From positions 1 to 6,851 of the forward strand of contig CAMLEX010000276.1 of NCBI GenBank assembly GCA_946479055.1: a DNA stretch of 6,851 nucleotides, written 5' to 3'. The notes beneath the pieces were generated by a model. That model ran no database searches, was not told the origin of the DNA, and saw nothing but the letters and a program-made list of their open reading frames with translations. Shown piece after piece: positions 1 through 6,431 of this stretch (position 1 is the first letter of the stretch; every line of letters begins with the position of its first letter). The DNA comes from an uncultured Bacteroidota bacterium. GTDB taxonomy: Bacteria; Bacteroidota; Bacteroidia; Chitinophagales; Chitinophagaceae. The translations under genes and the position numbers were made by a program.

Positions 1-1445
1 AAAAAATAGGTGGCGCTAATAGCTGGGCAGGTATGGCACTTGATGAACAACGCGGCATTGTATATATTCCTACCGGTTCCGCAGGCGACGATTTTTATGG
101 CGGCATTCGTAAAGGACAAAATCTTTTCGCCAATTCATTAATCGCACTGGATGCAGCCACCGGAAAATATAGCTGGCATTACCAGTTTGTACATCATGAT
201 CTATGGGATCGTGATCTGCCTGCAAATCCTAATTTAATTACTATCAGGCATGAGGGTAAAACAATTGATGCCATAGCCCAGATCACCAAACAAGGATATA
301 TTTTTATGTTTGACCGGGTAAATGGAAAACCAATATTTCCTATTATTGAAAAACCGGTTCCTGCATCTGATCTTCCGGGCGAAGAAGCCTGGCCCACACA
401 ACCTATACCTGTATTACCTGAGCCATTTGCACGACAGGAATTTAAAGCAAGCGATGTTTCTGAACGGACTCCTGAAATTCATGCTGAGCTGATGGATAAA
501 TTTAACAAAGTAAAATATAACAAGCCATTTACTCCACCCAGCAAAGAAGGTGTTTGGATCTTTCCGGGTTTTGATGGTGGTGGTGAATGGGGCGGCGCCG
601 CTGTAGATAATGAAACAGCTATCATGTATGTCAATGCAAGTGAATTGCCCTGGTCATTAACAATGATTGATGTTCCTGGAAAGAATAATGCATCACATTC
701 TATCAAAAGTATTGGTCAATCAGTATACGGAAGATATTGTATAACCTGCCACGGACCTGAGTTAAAAGGTAATGGAAGTTCATACCCGGGGTTGTTAAAC
801 CTGCATAAAAAATACAATGACAACTCGCTGAACAGCATTATTGATAACGGCAGAAATATGATGCCAGCATTTAAACAAATAACATTTGCAGAAAAAGAAG
901 CGTTAGCTGCATTTTTGCTGAATAAGGAAGAAAAAGAACCTACCAGTTCTCCATCCAAAGAACCCGAAACGACGGCCCCTGATCAATCAAAGAAAAGTAT
1001 TCTGGATGAAGTGCCTTATACTATGACAGGTTACAATCGTTTTTTAGATAAAGATGGCTATCCCGGTATTAAACCACCATGGGGAACATTGAATGCAATC
1101 AATCTCAATAGTGGAAAATTGTTGTGGAAAGTAGTTTTGGGTGAATTTGATGAACTAACAAAAAAAGGAATGCCTGTTACCGGAACTGAAAACTATGGCG
1201 GCCCTCTTGTAACGAAAGGTGGCCTGGTTTTTATTGCTGCTACAAAAGATGAAAAGATCAGGGCCTTTGATAAACAAACAGGGAAAGAACTTTGGGAACA
1301 TCCACTTCCGGCTGCAGGCTATGCTACACCAGCAACTTATTTTTTGAATGGCAAACAATATGTAGTCATCGCTTGCGGTGGTGGAAAAATAGGAAGTAAA
1401 TCCGGTGACACGTATATGGCATTTGCATTACCTGGTAATCAATAA
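1..1445 (+). CDS. PQQ-dependent dehydrogenase with inserted cytochrome c domain (C-terminal part, 5' truncated)
   Basis: Periplasmic quinoprotein dehydrogenase of the glucose/quinate-type beta-propeller family; members oxidise sugars or alcohols with PQQ and pass electrons to the respiratory chain. The frame is open from position 3, so the gene starts outside the window; the first internal ATG (33) lies inside a conserved stretch (NSWAGMALDE) and is not the start. Counting from that Met, the sequence shows propeller motifs: WHYQFVHHDLWDRDLPANP near 49-67, FPGFDGGGEWGGA near 177-189, and KPPWGTLNAIN, GTENYGGP and LPAAGYATPATY in the last third. A class I cytochrome c domain (about 223-298) interrupts the propeller: haem site CITCH at 236-240 and a likely axial Met at 277 in NMMPAF. 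A Pro/Ser/Glu-rich linker (about 299-322) leads back to the propeller. The substrate cannot be read from the sequence. The nuclease-fold gene follows after 33 bp with no clear terminator. Confidence 0.93.
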   Translation, partial: KIGGANSWAGMALDEQRGIVYIPTGSAGDDFYGGIRKGQNLFANSLIALDAATGKYSWHYQFVHHDLWDRDLPANPNLITIRHEGKTIDAIAQITKQGYIFMFDRVNGKPIFPIIEKPVPASDLPGEEAWPTQPIPVLPEPFARQEFKASDVSERTPEIHAELMDKFNKVKYNKPFTPPSKEGVWIFPGFDGGGEWGGAAVDNETAIMYVNASELPWSLTMIDVPGKNNASHSIKSIGQSVYGRYCITCHGPELKGNGSSYPGLLNLHKKYNDNSLNSIIDNGRNMMPAFKQITFAEKEALAAFLLNKEEKEPTSSPSKEPETTAPDQSKKSILDEVPYTMTGYNRFLDKDGYPGIKPPWGTLNAINLNSGKLLWKVVLGEFDELTKKGMPVTGTENYGGPLVTKGGLVFIAATKDEKIRAFDKQTGKELWEHPLPAAGYATPATYFLNGKQYVVIACGGGKIGSKSGDTYMAFALPGNQ

Positions 1446-1478
1446 GCCATTCAATATTTCACAGCAATTCATTAGCTA

Positions 1479-2189
1479 ATGAAAATAATAACATGGAATT
1501 GCAATATGGCTTTTCGAAAAAAAGCTGAATTGATAGTAGCATATCATCCGGATATTTTGATTGTTCCTGAATGTGAGCACCCGAGCAAATTAAAATTCCC
1601 CGATGGTACACCTGAACCTGTAGACAAGCTCTGGTTCGGTACAAATCTCAATAAAGGGCTGGGTATATTTTCTTATAGCAAATTAAGGTTCAAGGTGCAC
1701 AAGAGTTATAACCCTGCGCTAAAAATGGTAATACCGGTTTCCGTGACCGGTGGCGATTTTAAGCTTATGCTATATGCTATCTGGGCCAATAATCCTGATG
1801 ATCCGGATGGGCAATATGTAGAGCAGGTATGGAAAGCGATTCATCATTATGATAAACACATCAGCGATAAACAAACTATACTTGTTGGTGATTTCAATAG
1901 CAACACTTTTTGGGATAGAAAGTACAGGGTTGGCAATCACTCTCATGTTGTGAAGCGTTTGGAAGAAAAAGGTGTTTATAGTTGCTATCATTTACACCAT
2001 AAACAAATACAGGGCAAGGAAGAACATCCGACACATTATTTATACCGGCATAAAGACAAACCTTATCATCTTGATTATTGTTTTGTATCTGCAGATATTG
2101 CGGAAAAGATAAGTTCAGTTGAAATCGGTGATTATGATTTCTGGTCAAAGTATAGCGATCATGTTCCTGTAATTGTAACGTTCGATTAA
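1479..2189 (+). CDS. endonuclease/exonuclease/phosphatase (EEP) family protein
   Basis: A 236-residue metal-dependent phosphoesterase of the EEP superfamily (DNase I / exonuclease III / sphingomyelinase fold). The catalytic signature is nearly complete: TWNCN with Asn7, the metal-binding Glu at 31 in VPECE, GDFNSN with Asp138 and Asn140, HLDY at 198-200, and the terminal SDHVP with Asp227 and His228. Its length is just enough for one catalytic domain. There is no signal peptide or membrane segment, so it is probably cytoplasmic. The ATG at 1479 is chosen because the family's first strand begins at once (MKIITWN). No Shine-Dalgarno site is seen, which is usual in Bacteroidota. It sits 33 bp after the dehydrogenase and may be read from the same transcript. 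Whether it cuts DNA, RNA, a lipid or a small phosphoester is not visible. Asp codons are native-like (16 GAT, 2 GAC). Confidence 0.88.
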   Translation: MKIITWNCNMAFRKKAELIVAYHPDILIVPECEHPSKLKFPDGTPEPVDKLWFGTNLNKGLGIFSYSKLRFKVHKSYNPALKMVIPVSVTGGDFKLMLYAIWANNPDDPDGQYVEQVWKAIHHYDKHISDKQTILVGDFNSNTFWDRKYRVGNHSHVVKRLEEKGVYSCYHLHHKQIQGKEEHPTHYLYRHKDKPYHLDYCFVSADIAEKISSVEIGDYDFWSKYSDHVPVIVTFD

Positions 2190-2194
2190 AACTA

Positions 2195-2228
2195 TTGTTC
2201 CTTTCAAATTTAAAATGAATTATTTTCG
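2195..2228 (+). promoter_or_regulatory. candidate Bacteroidota promoter for the HAD-CPCC gene
   Basis: TATTTTCG at 2221-2228 matches the Bacteroidota -7 element TAnnTTTG at all but one fixed position. A TTG at 2195-2197 lies 23 bp upstream, at the long end of the accepted spacing. Transcription would begin near 2235 and give a leader of about 50 bases. The match is imperfect and the sequence is AT-rich, so this is tentative. Confidence 0.25.
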
Positions 2229-2234
2229 GAACAA
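2195..2234. repeat. 7-bp inverted repeat after the EEP gene
   Basis: TTGTTCC at 2195-2201 pairs exactly with GGAACAA at 2228-2234 across a 26-base AT-rich loop, starting 6 bp after the EEP stop codon. It has no following T-tract, so it is at best a weak terminator. It overlaps the candidate promoter of the next gene and could instead be a protein-binding site. A chance dyad is possible. Confidence 0.35.
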
Positions 2235-2285
2235 ATAATGACGCAAATACAGGCGTAAGCTGCTATTTTATCGGACACCCTACAC

Positions 2286-3014
2286 ATGACAATACTTTTA
2301 GACATAGACGGAGTTTTAGTGACGACACCAAGTTGGAAACCGACCGAACAATTATCGGACGGGTTTATGAAGTTTAACGAAAGTGCCGTTGAAAATTTAG
2401 CCACATTATTCAAGGACACAAATGCTTCAATTGTATTGACAACAACTCATAGAATAAACTATGACGAAACAAAGTGGAAAGAAATTTTCAGAATGCGTGG
2501 ATTAAACTTTCATACAATTTCAAAGCTGAATGATAAAACACAAGTTGACCAACTGCTTGATAGAGCAACCGAAATTAAAGAATGGGTTGAACAATTTGGA
2601 CAACACGAAAATTATATAATAATTGACGACGACCTTTCTATTAATGGCTTGACTGACGATATAAAAGAACGTTGGGTTTCTACAAGACCGCTGATTGGTT
2701 TTGACAAAGAATCAAGAGTAAAAGCATTGCATATTTTGACAGTTAACGCTAAGTTTCCTTGCCCTTGTTGCGGACACAAAACATTCAAGGAAAAACCAAA
2801 CGGAACCTACGACATTTGTCCTGTATGCTTTTGGGAAGACGACCCAATTCAACTTGACGACCCGGATTATGAAGGCGGAGCCAATCCGACATCTTTAAGA
2901 CAAGCTCAAAAAAACTTTTTAAAGTTTGGAGCTTGTGACGAAGAGATGAAACGAAATGTAAGACAAGCAGCGGTAGACGAACCGAAGGACAAAAGTTGGC
3001 GACCCTACGAATAA
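2286..3014 (+). CDS. HAD-like phosphatase domain fused to CPCC cysteine-rich domain
   Basis: A 242-residue two-domain cytoplasmic protein. Residues 1-150 are a HAD-fold domain: motif I is LLDIDGVLV (Asp6, Asp8), the motif II threonines are at 52-54 in VLTTTHR, Lys98 or a nearby basic residue may serve as motif III, and the acidic motif IV is IIIDDD at 111-116. The domain resembles the HAD type described for 'Swiss Army Knife' RNA repair proteins, which would make it a nucleic-acid end phosphatase; that role is inferred. Residues 155-242 form a CPCC domain: FPCPCCG at 157-163 and DICPVCFWEDD at 176-186 give a likely zinc site, followed by the family's GANPTSLRQAQKNF and FGACDE segments. CPCC proteins are often stand-alone and of unknown function. 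The ATG at 2286 is chosen because motif I follows at once and the frame has a stop at 2256-2258. Asp codons are 19 GAC to 4 GAT, the reverse of the gene upstream, suggesting transfer. Confidence 0.88.
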   Translation: MTILLDIDGVLVTTPSWKPTEQLSDGFMKFNESAVENLATLFKDTNASIVLTTTHRINYDETKWKEIFRMRGLNFHTISKLNDKTQVDQLLDRATEIKEWVEQFGQHENYIIIDDDLSINGLTDDIKERWVSTRPLIGFDKESRVKALHILTVNAKFPCPCCGHKTFKEKPNGTYDICPVCFWEDDPIQLDDPDYEGGANPTSLRQAQKNFLKFGACDEEMKRNVRQAAVDEPKDKSWRPYE

Positions 3015-3141
3015 AAACTGCTGCTTACATGTGTTGTTGAGCTTATATTAATATCATCAAAACTGCGAGTCTATAATTTTATCAGCCAATTTTTATTGCA
3101 AAAGTTTCATACAAATCCATCAACGCCGAACGTGAACATTT
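3015..3141. other. convergent intergenic region without a clear terminator
   Basis: This AT-rich gap of 127 bp separates the tail ends of the HAD-CPCC gene and the GAF gene. It holds the short palindrome ATATTAATAT at 3045-3054 but no GC-rich hairpin with a T-tract on either strand, and no coding potential. It may contain one boundary of the acquired segment that carries the HAD-CPCC gene. Confidence 0.5.
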
Positions 3142-5535
3142 TTACTCCCCAAGATTAATATCCACCCGCAACGCTTTCAATCCACTCACTCCCTGCAATA
3201 CTTCCAGCTCAAGATTTTCTATACCGGCATTGAGAATATTTTTGCTTTGCAAAAACTGGATATACTCCTGGTATTCCTGCGCTTCTTTCGGGTTAGAATA
3301 GACCATAGCTATTTTTCCCGGCTGGGTCAATCTTTCCGGAGTATCCTTTATCCGCACTTTGTCCAGGCGTTTTTTCATAACCTCGTAACGGATATTATAG
3401 GAGCCTTCTACATCAAAGCGTCTTTCATCCCTGCGAAAACTGATAGAGATCGGCTGACTATGGATCAATAACAATTGCGTGGTTTGCAAAGGCACCTGCA
3501 AAGAAGGCATTAACCGGTGAGTGATACGGGCAATCTCAGCCATAGACCTTAACTGCCATAGCCTGATGTTTTTTAAATATAACAGATCAAACGGATTGTT
3601 AGGCGAAATGGATTGACCAATGTAAATGTTATACTCGACTCCATCGGTTCTGTATTTTTCAAAATAATGCGGGTAAGATTGTTGGAGGGTATCTTCTTCC
3701 TTTTCCAGGTATTGAAGTACCGCTTCGTTGATAGCCGCTAACGTGGCTTCATATTCATTGCGGTAGCGATACAGGTAACTGCTACTATCTTTCACCAGTT
3801 CAAAATAGCTGTCAACGATTTCCCTGGCTTTAGGACTTCCTTTTTGCAGGTGTTGTAATACAGGGGCTGCTTCATTGTCAAAAAATTCAGTGATCCGCAC
3901 TTCATCTTCTGCCTGCATGACCCCATCAATGGCGCTGCGAAAATTCTGGATCTTGAATTTCAATCCTTCCAACAAGGGCAACTGCACCAGTGGTTGCAGT
4001 TTATCCAATACATCATCGAGCAGGTCAAGATGGGCTTTGGTATCCTTTTGAATGGTAACACTTCTTTCCATGGATGAATTGCGGATATCAACAGCGCCAT
4101 ACAAAGGATATACATTTTCAAACACCACGTTTTGTGATGTGACGGCATTGCCATTATCATTATGCGCATGCATATGCTCCCACGCCACTTTCGCGAACTT
4201 CCATTCAACCGAAGGTTGTAAAGCGGTGAATTTTTCTTTAATCAGCTTTTCAATCATGTTATTGAAAGCATCCCTGTTCTTAAGCAATGCAAGAGACACT
4301 AAAGGCATGGCTGGTTCAATTCTTGCCATTACATCAAGGGTGAGTTGATTGGATACCGGAGAAGCCAGTTCCAGCAATCCTAAAAATCCATCATTATTTT
4401 GCACGGGATAGACAAGATAACTTCTCATACCATCTTCCCATAATTTTCTTAAAAATGGCGCCATTTGCGTTAACTGCTCATTCAATACAGGAATAGGCAT
4501 AGGTTCCGGATGTTGAGTAAGAAAGCCTATACTCTCCTGGAAGTTCTTCATACTTTCTTCATCGGTTACTTTCCAGTTCCTGCCAATCAGTCCATGTTTG
4601 GTACAGGTCTCATCCAAAACAAACTCATTGTTGAGTTTTACAAAAGGAGCCAGTCCTACTTCCACTTCATTCAAACCAACCAAAGCATGAATATTTTCTT
4701 TCAACTCATTAATGATGCTGGTATCACAACTTTCCTGGCGCAACAAAATCTTTTTTATAGCATCTAATGATTCCTGTACCGTTACATCCTCTGCTACCCA
4801 TACACCAAAACCTTCCGCTGAAAATAATTCAAGCGGCATTTTTTTTAATTGCTGTTCAAGATCCAATATTCTGAATGTGTTTAAACAAACCGCACAATCC
4901 TGTATAGCTGGTAACTCCCCTTTGAGATGAAGATCAATAAATCTTCTGTCGTAACGAAGTTTATAATATCGTTTCATTCCCGTAGCGGCATCTATTACCG
5001 GGTATACCAGATCGGTATTCGCATTCAATTTGACACCATAAAATTTTTCCAAAGCATGTTCATAGATCAATGAACAGTGTACTTGTTTCAGGTATTCCCC
5101 TGGCGCATTTTCCGGCAAAATAAAATGCTCTTCGCCATCTACAAACAATTTGCGAAAAGAAGCTGACTCATCAAAAATGGAAAACTGGTAAGGAACTGCC
5201 AGGGTAAAAATGTTTTTTTCGGGATCGGTTACTACCGGAAAAAGACTGGTGCCTAATAGTTCAAGCAGATCACTGAATTCGCCTAACACGCTGCTGTCTT
5301 TTATGGGCTGCAGTAAAGCAGGTTCGGCTTCAAACCGTTCTATCAGGTAATTATAAAACCTCGATCTTGTATCGCTGTGACCAGCCGATTTATTTTTGAG
5401 GTAATTAATGAACGGCAGAAATGAAATGTGACTGTCAAAAGCAAGATCTTCTCCTGTACCGCCGGGCAAAGCTGTCAGCACTTTTACCTTTTGTGAAGAT
5501 CTGATGGCAGGGGCGATATCTTCCAGCATAGCCAT
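3142..5535 (-). CDS. large GAF domain-like protein, no recognised output domain
   Basis: A 797-residue soluble protein of a type annotated in Bacteroidota as 'GAF domain-containing'. It has no signal peptide and no membrane segment. The GAF-like part is about 240-420: GFGVWVAED near 242-250, and YPVQNNDGFLGLLELASP at 376-393 followed by a helix rich in Leu and Ala, the usual end of a GAF fold. GAF domains bind small ligands or chromophores, or act as dimer modules. A motif typical of this group follows at 476-498 (YPLYGAVDIRNSS). Residues about 500-620 are strongly helical and charged. The N-terminal 230 and C-terminal 180 residues match nothing I recognise; no kinase, GGDEF, HD, phosphatase or DNA-binding motif is visible. 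The ATG at 5533-5535 is taken; a second Met is two codons later, and the frame closes upstream at 5578-5580. It is transcribed alone, divergent from the GNAT gene. The ligand and role are unknown. Confidence 0.82.
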   Translation of the reverse strand: MAMLEDIAPAIRSSQKVKVLTALPGGTGEDLAFDSHISFLPFINYLKNKSAGHSDTRSRFYNYLIERFEAEPALLQPIKDSSVLGEFSDLLELLGTSLFPVVTDPEKNIFTLAVPYQFSIFDESASFRKLFVDGEEHFILPENAPGEYLKQVHCSLIYEHALEKFYGVKLNANTDLVYPVIDAATGMKRYYKLRYDRRFIDLHLKGELPAIQDCAVCLNTFRILDLEQQLKKMPLELFSAEGFGVWVAEDVTVQESLDAIKKILLRQESCDTSIINELKENIHALVGLNEVEVGLAPFVKLNNEFVLDETCTKHGLIGRNWKVTDEESMKNFQESIGFLTQHPEPMPIPVLNEQLTQMAPFLRKLWEDGMRSYLVYPVQNNDGFLGLLELASPVSNQLTLDVMARIEPAMPLVSLALLKNRDAFNNMIEKLIKEKFTALQPSVEWKFAKVAWEHMHAHNDNGNAVTSQNVVFENVYPLYGAVDIRNSSMERSVTIQKDTKAHLDLLDDVLDKLQPLVQLPLLEGLKFKIQNFRSAIDGVMQAEDEVRITEFFDNEAAPVLQHLQKGSPKAREIVDSYFELVKDSSSYLYRYRNEYEATLAAINEAVLQYLEKEEDTLQQSYPHYFEKYRTDGVEYNIYIGQSISPNNPFDLLYLKNIRLWQLRSMAEIARITHRLMPSLQVPLQTTQLLLIHSQPISISFRRDERRFDVEGSYNIRYEVMKKRLDKVRIKDTPERLTQPGKIAMVYSNPKEAQEYQEYIQFLQSKNILNAGIENLELEVLQGVSGLKALRVDINLGE

Positions 5536-5572
5536 AGAATTTAAAGGTGAAAAATCAAGATCAGATAGATTA

Positions 5573-5606
5573 TAAAGTTAATATTAAAATAGCGGGAATA
5601 TTTCAA
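5573..5606 (-). promoter_or_regulatory. candidate promoter for the GAF-like gene
   Basis: Read on the minus strand, TAACTTTA (5580 to 5573) matches TAnnTTTG at all but the last base, and TTG (5606 to 5604) lies 23 bp upstream of it. Transcription would start near 5567, giving a leader of about 30 bases before the ATG at 5535. The geometry is right but both boxes are short, so this is tentative. Confidence 0.33.
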
Positions 5607-5773
5607 CTTTTTTTTGTTTCAGGCTAATTTTTATTCCGGGGAACCAGGTTGCGTTACAACTGTAATTATTTTTCAAAAACTTCTTGTACCTGCTATTATT
5701 CTTTTTGCATTTATTTGATAAAGGCAATAAGATTAAATCGTTGATGCGATTTATTCTCAAAATCTGTTTTTGT

Positions 5774-5805
5774 TTTCAACGATATTGTTACCCAGACTAT
5801 TTTTG
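5774..5805 (+). promoter_or_regulatory. candidate promoter directly in front of the GNAT gene
   Basis: TATTTTTG at 5798-5805 is an exact match to the Bacteroidota -7 element TAnnTTTG. A -33-like TTTC (5774-5777; consensus TTTG) lies 20 bp upstream. Only four bases (CTTT) separate the -7 box from the ATG at 5810, so the transcript would begin at or within a few bases of the start codon and be leaderless or nearly so. Confidence 0.45.
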
Positions 5806-5809
5806 CTTT

Positions 5810-6301
5810 ATGAAAATCCCTGCTATCCGATCTATCCAGGTTACAGACAATCCATTAATTGCCACTATCATCAAAAACACACTGGCAGAATTTGGCGCTA
5901 ACAAACCCGGCACCGTATATTTTGATGCCAGCACGGATGCCCTCTATGAACTGTTTCAAAAAAAAGGAGCTATATATTTTATTGCCAGCCTGGATAATGA
6001 AGTAGTTGGCGGTTCTGGTATTTATCCTACTGAAGGCTTGCCCGCTGATACCTGCGAACTGGTAAAAATGTATTTGCTGCCGCAGGCAAGGGGTGTGGGA
6101 CTTGGCAGAGCACTTATAGAAAAGAGTTTGGACTTTGCCAGGGAAGCGGGATATAAAAATGTGTATCTGGAAACGATGCCCGAACTGAAACAAGCATTGA
6201 AAGTATATGCCAAATTTGGCTTTGAATATTTAAAAGGACCAATGGGCAACAGCGGGCATACCGGTTGCAGTTTATGGATGTTGAAAAAGTTTGAGGTTTG
6301 A
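5810..6301 (+). CDS. GNAT family N-acetyltransferase
   Basis: A 163-residue acetyl-CoA-dependent acetyltransferase, the normal length for a single GNAT domain. It begins with a strand and helix (IRSIQVTDNPLIATII), then VVGGSGIYP in the central sheet. The acetyl-CoA pyrophosphate loop is QARGVGLG, following ELVKMYLLP, and the later fold elements are NVYLETM and VYAKFGFEYL. The pattern, including DNPLIATIIKNTLAEFG near the start, resembles the E. coli YjgM-like group; this comparison is from memory and the substrate is unknown. The ATG at 5810 is preferred because the conserved region begins there. The frame stays open upstream to a TTG at 5684, but that 42-residue extension is Phe/Leu/Cys-rich, unlike any GNAT N-terminus. 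The last codons (FEV and stop TGA) fall within the first two units of a 7-bp repeat. It converges with the outer-membrane gene. Confidence 0.9.
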   Translation: MKIPAIRSIQVTDNPLIATIIKNTLAEFGANKPGTVYFDASTDALYELFQKKGAIYFIASLDNEVVGGSGIYPTEGLPADTCELVKMYLLPQARGVGLGRALIEKSLDFAREAGYKNVYLETMPELKQALKVYAKFGFEYLKGPMGNSGHTGCSLWMLKKFEV

Positions 6302-6357
6302 GGTTCGAAGTTCGAAGTTTGAGGTTCGAAGTTCGAAGTTTGAGGTTCGAGGTTTGA
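6288..6357 (+). repeat. ten tandem copies of heptamer RGTTYGA
   Basis: Ten contiguous 7-bp units of the form (A/G)GTT(C/T)GA fill 6288-6357 without interruption. Units differ only at positions 1 and 5, in the order agtttga, ggtttga, ggttcga, agttcga, agtttga, ggttcga, agttcga, agtttga, ggttcga, ggtttga. The first two units overlap the GNAT 3' end and the second contains its TGA stop. A higher-order 21-bp period (agtttga-ggttcga-agttcga) repeats, pointing to growth by slippage or unequal exchange. Similar short GTTYGA-type repeats are, from memory, common between genes in Chitinophagaceae. Confidence 0.92.
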
Positions 6358-6426
6358 CGTTGGTGTCCTATGCTAATTAAGTTCACTCATTGCAGTTAGC
6401 TTTACCTCAAACTTCAAACTTCAAAC
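6324..6426. terminator. possible hairpin between convergent genes, built from the heptamer arrays
   Basis: The 22 bases at 6324-6345 and 6405-6426 are inverted copies matching at 20 of 22 positions, with a 59-base loop. In the minus-strand RNA the two differences become G-U wobbles, so the stem is continuous; in the plus-strand RNA they are C-A mismatches. Position between convergent genes suits a shared transcription end. However, the stem is not GC-rich, the loop is long and there is no clear T-tract, so classical intrinsic termination is uncertain. Other pairing registers are possible. Confidence 0.35.
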
Positions 6427-6427
6427 A
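6407..6427 (-). repeat. three inverted copies of the same heptamer
   Basis: TCAAACT, TCAAACT and TCAAACA lie in tandem at 6407-6427; the first two are reverse complements of the heptamer AGTTTGA, and the third differs at its last base. The preceding CC at 6405-6406 continues the pattern. The array ends 4 bp before the stop codon of the outer-membrane gene on the minus strand. Confidence 0.88.
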
Positions 6428-6431
6428 ATTC

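Noticed and set aside
2238..2258. Six-codon leader peptide (MTQIQA) upstream of the HAD-CPCC gene
   Set aside because: It is very short, has no ribosome binding site and no attenuator structure after it; most likely chance.
3045..3054. ATATTAATAT palindrome as a terminator or operator
   Set aside because: A 10-bp pure AT palindrome is expected by chance in such AT-rich sequence and forms no stable hairpin.
3960..4348. Overlapping open frames on both strands within the GAF-like gene
   Set aside because: They are shadows of the 797-residue minus-strand frame, with no recognisable domains and implausible composition.
5684..5809. Upstream extension of the GNAT frame from a TTG at 5684, adding 42 residues
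   Set aside because: The added residues are Phe/Leu/Cys-rich and unlike a GNAT N-terminus, the DNA is AT-rich intergenic in character, and an exact promoter -7 box lies inside it just before the ATG at 5810.
6114..6386. Minus-strand open frame of 90 codons with a repeated SNLKLRT pattern
   Set aside because: The repeated peptide is only the translation of the 7-bp repeat array, and the remainder lies antisense to the GNAT gene.
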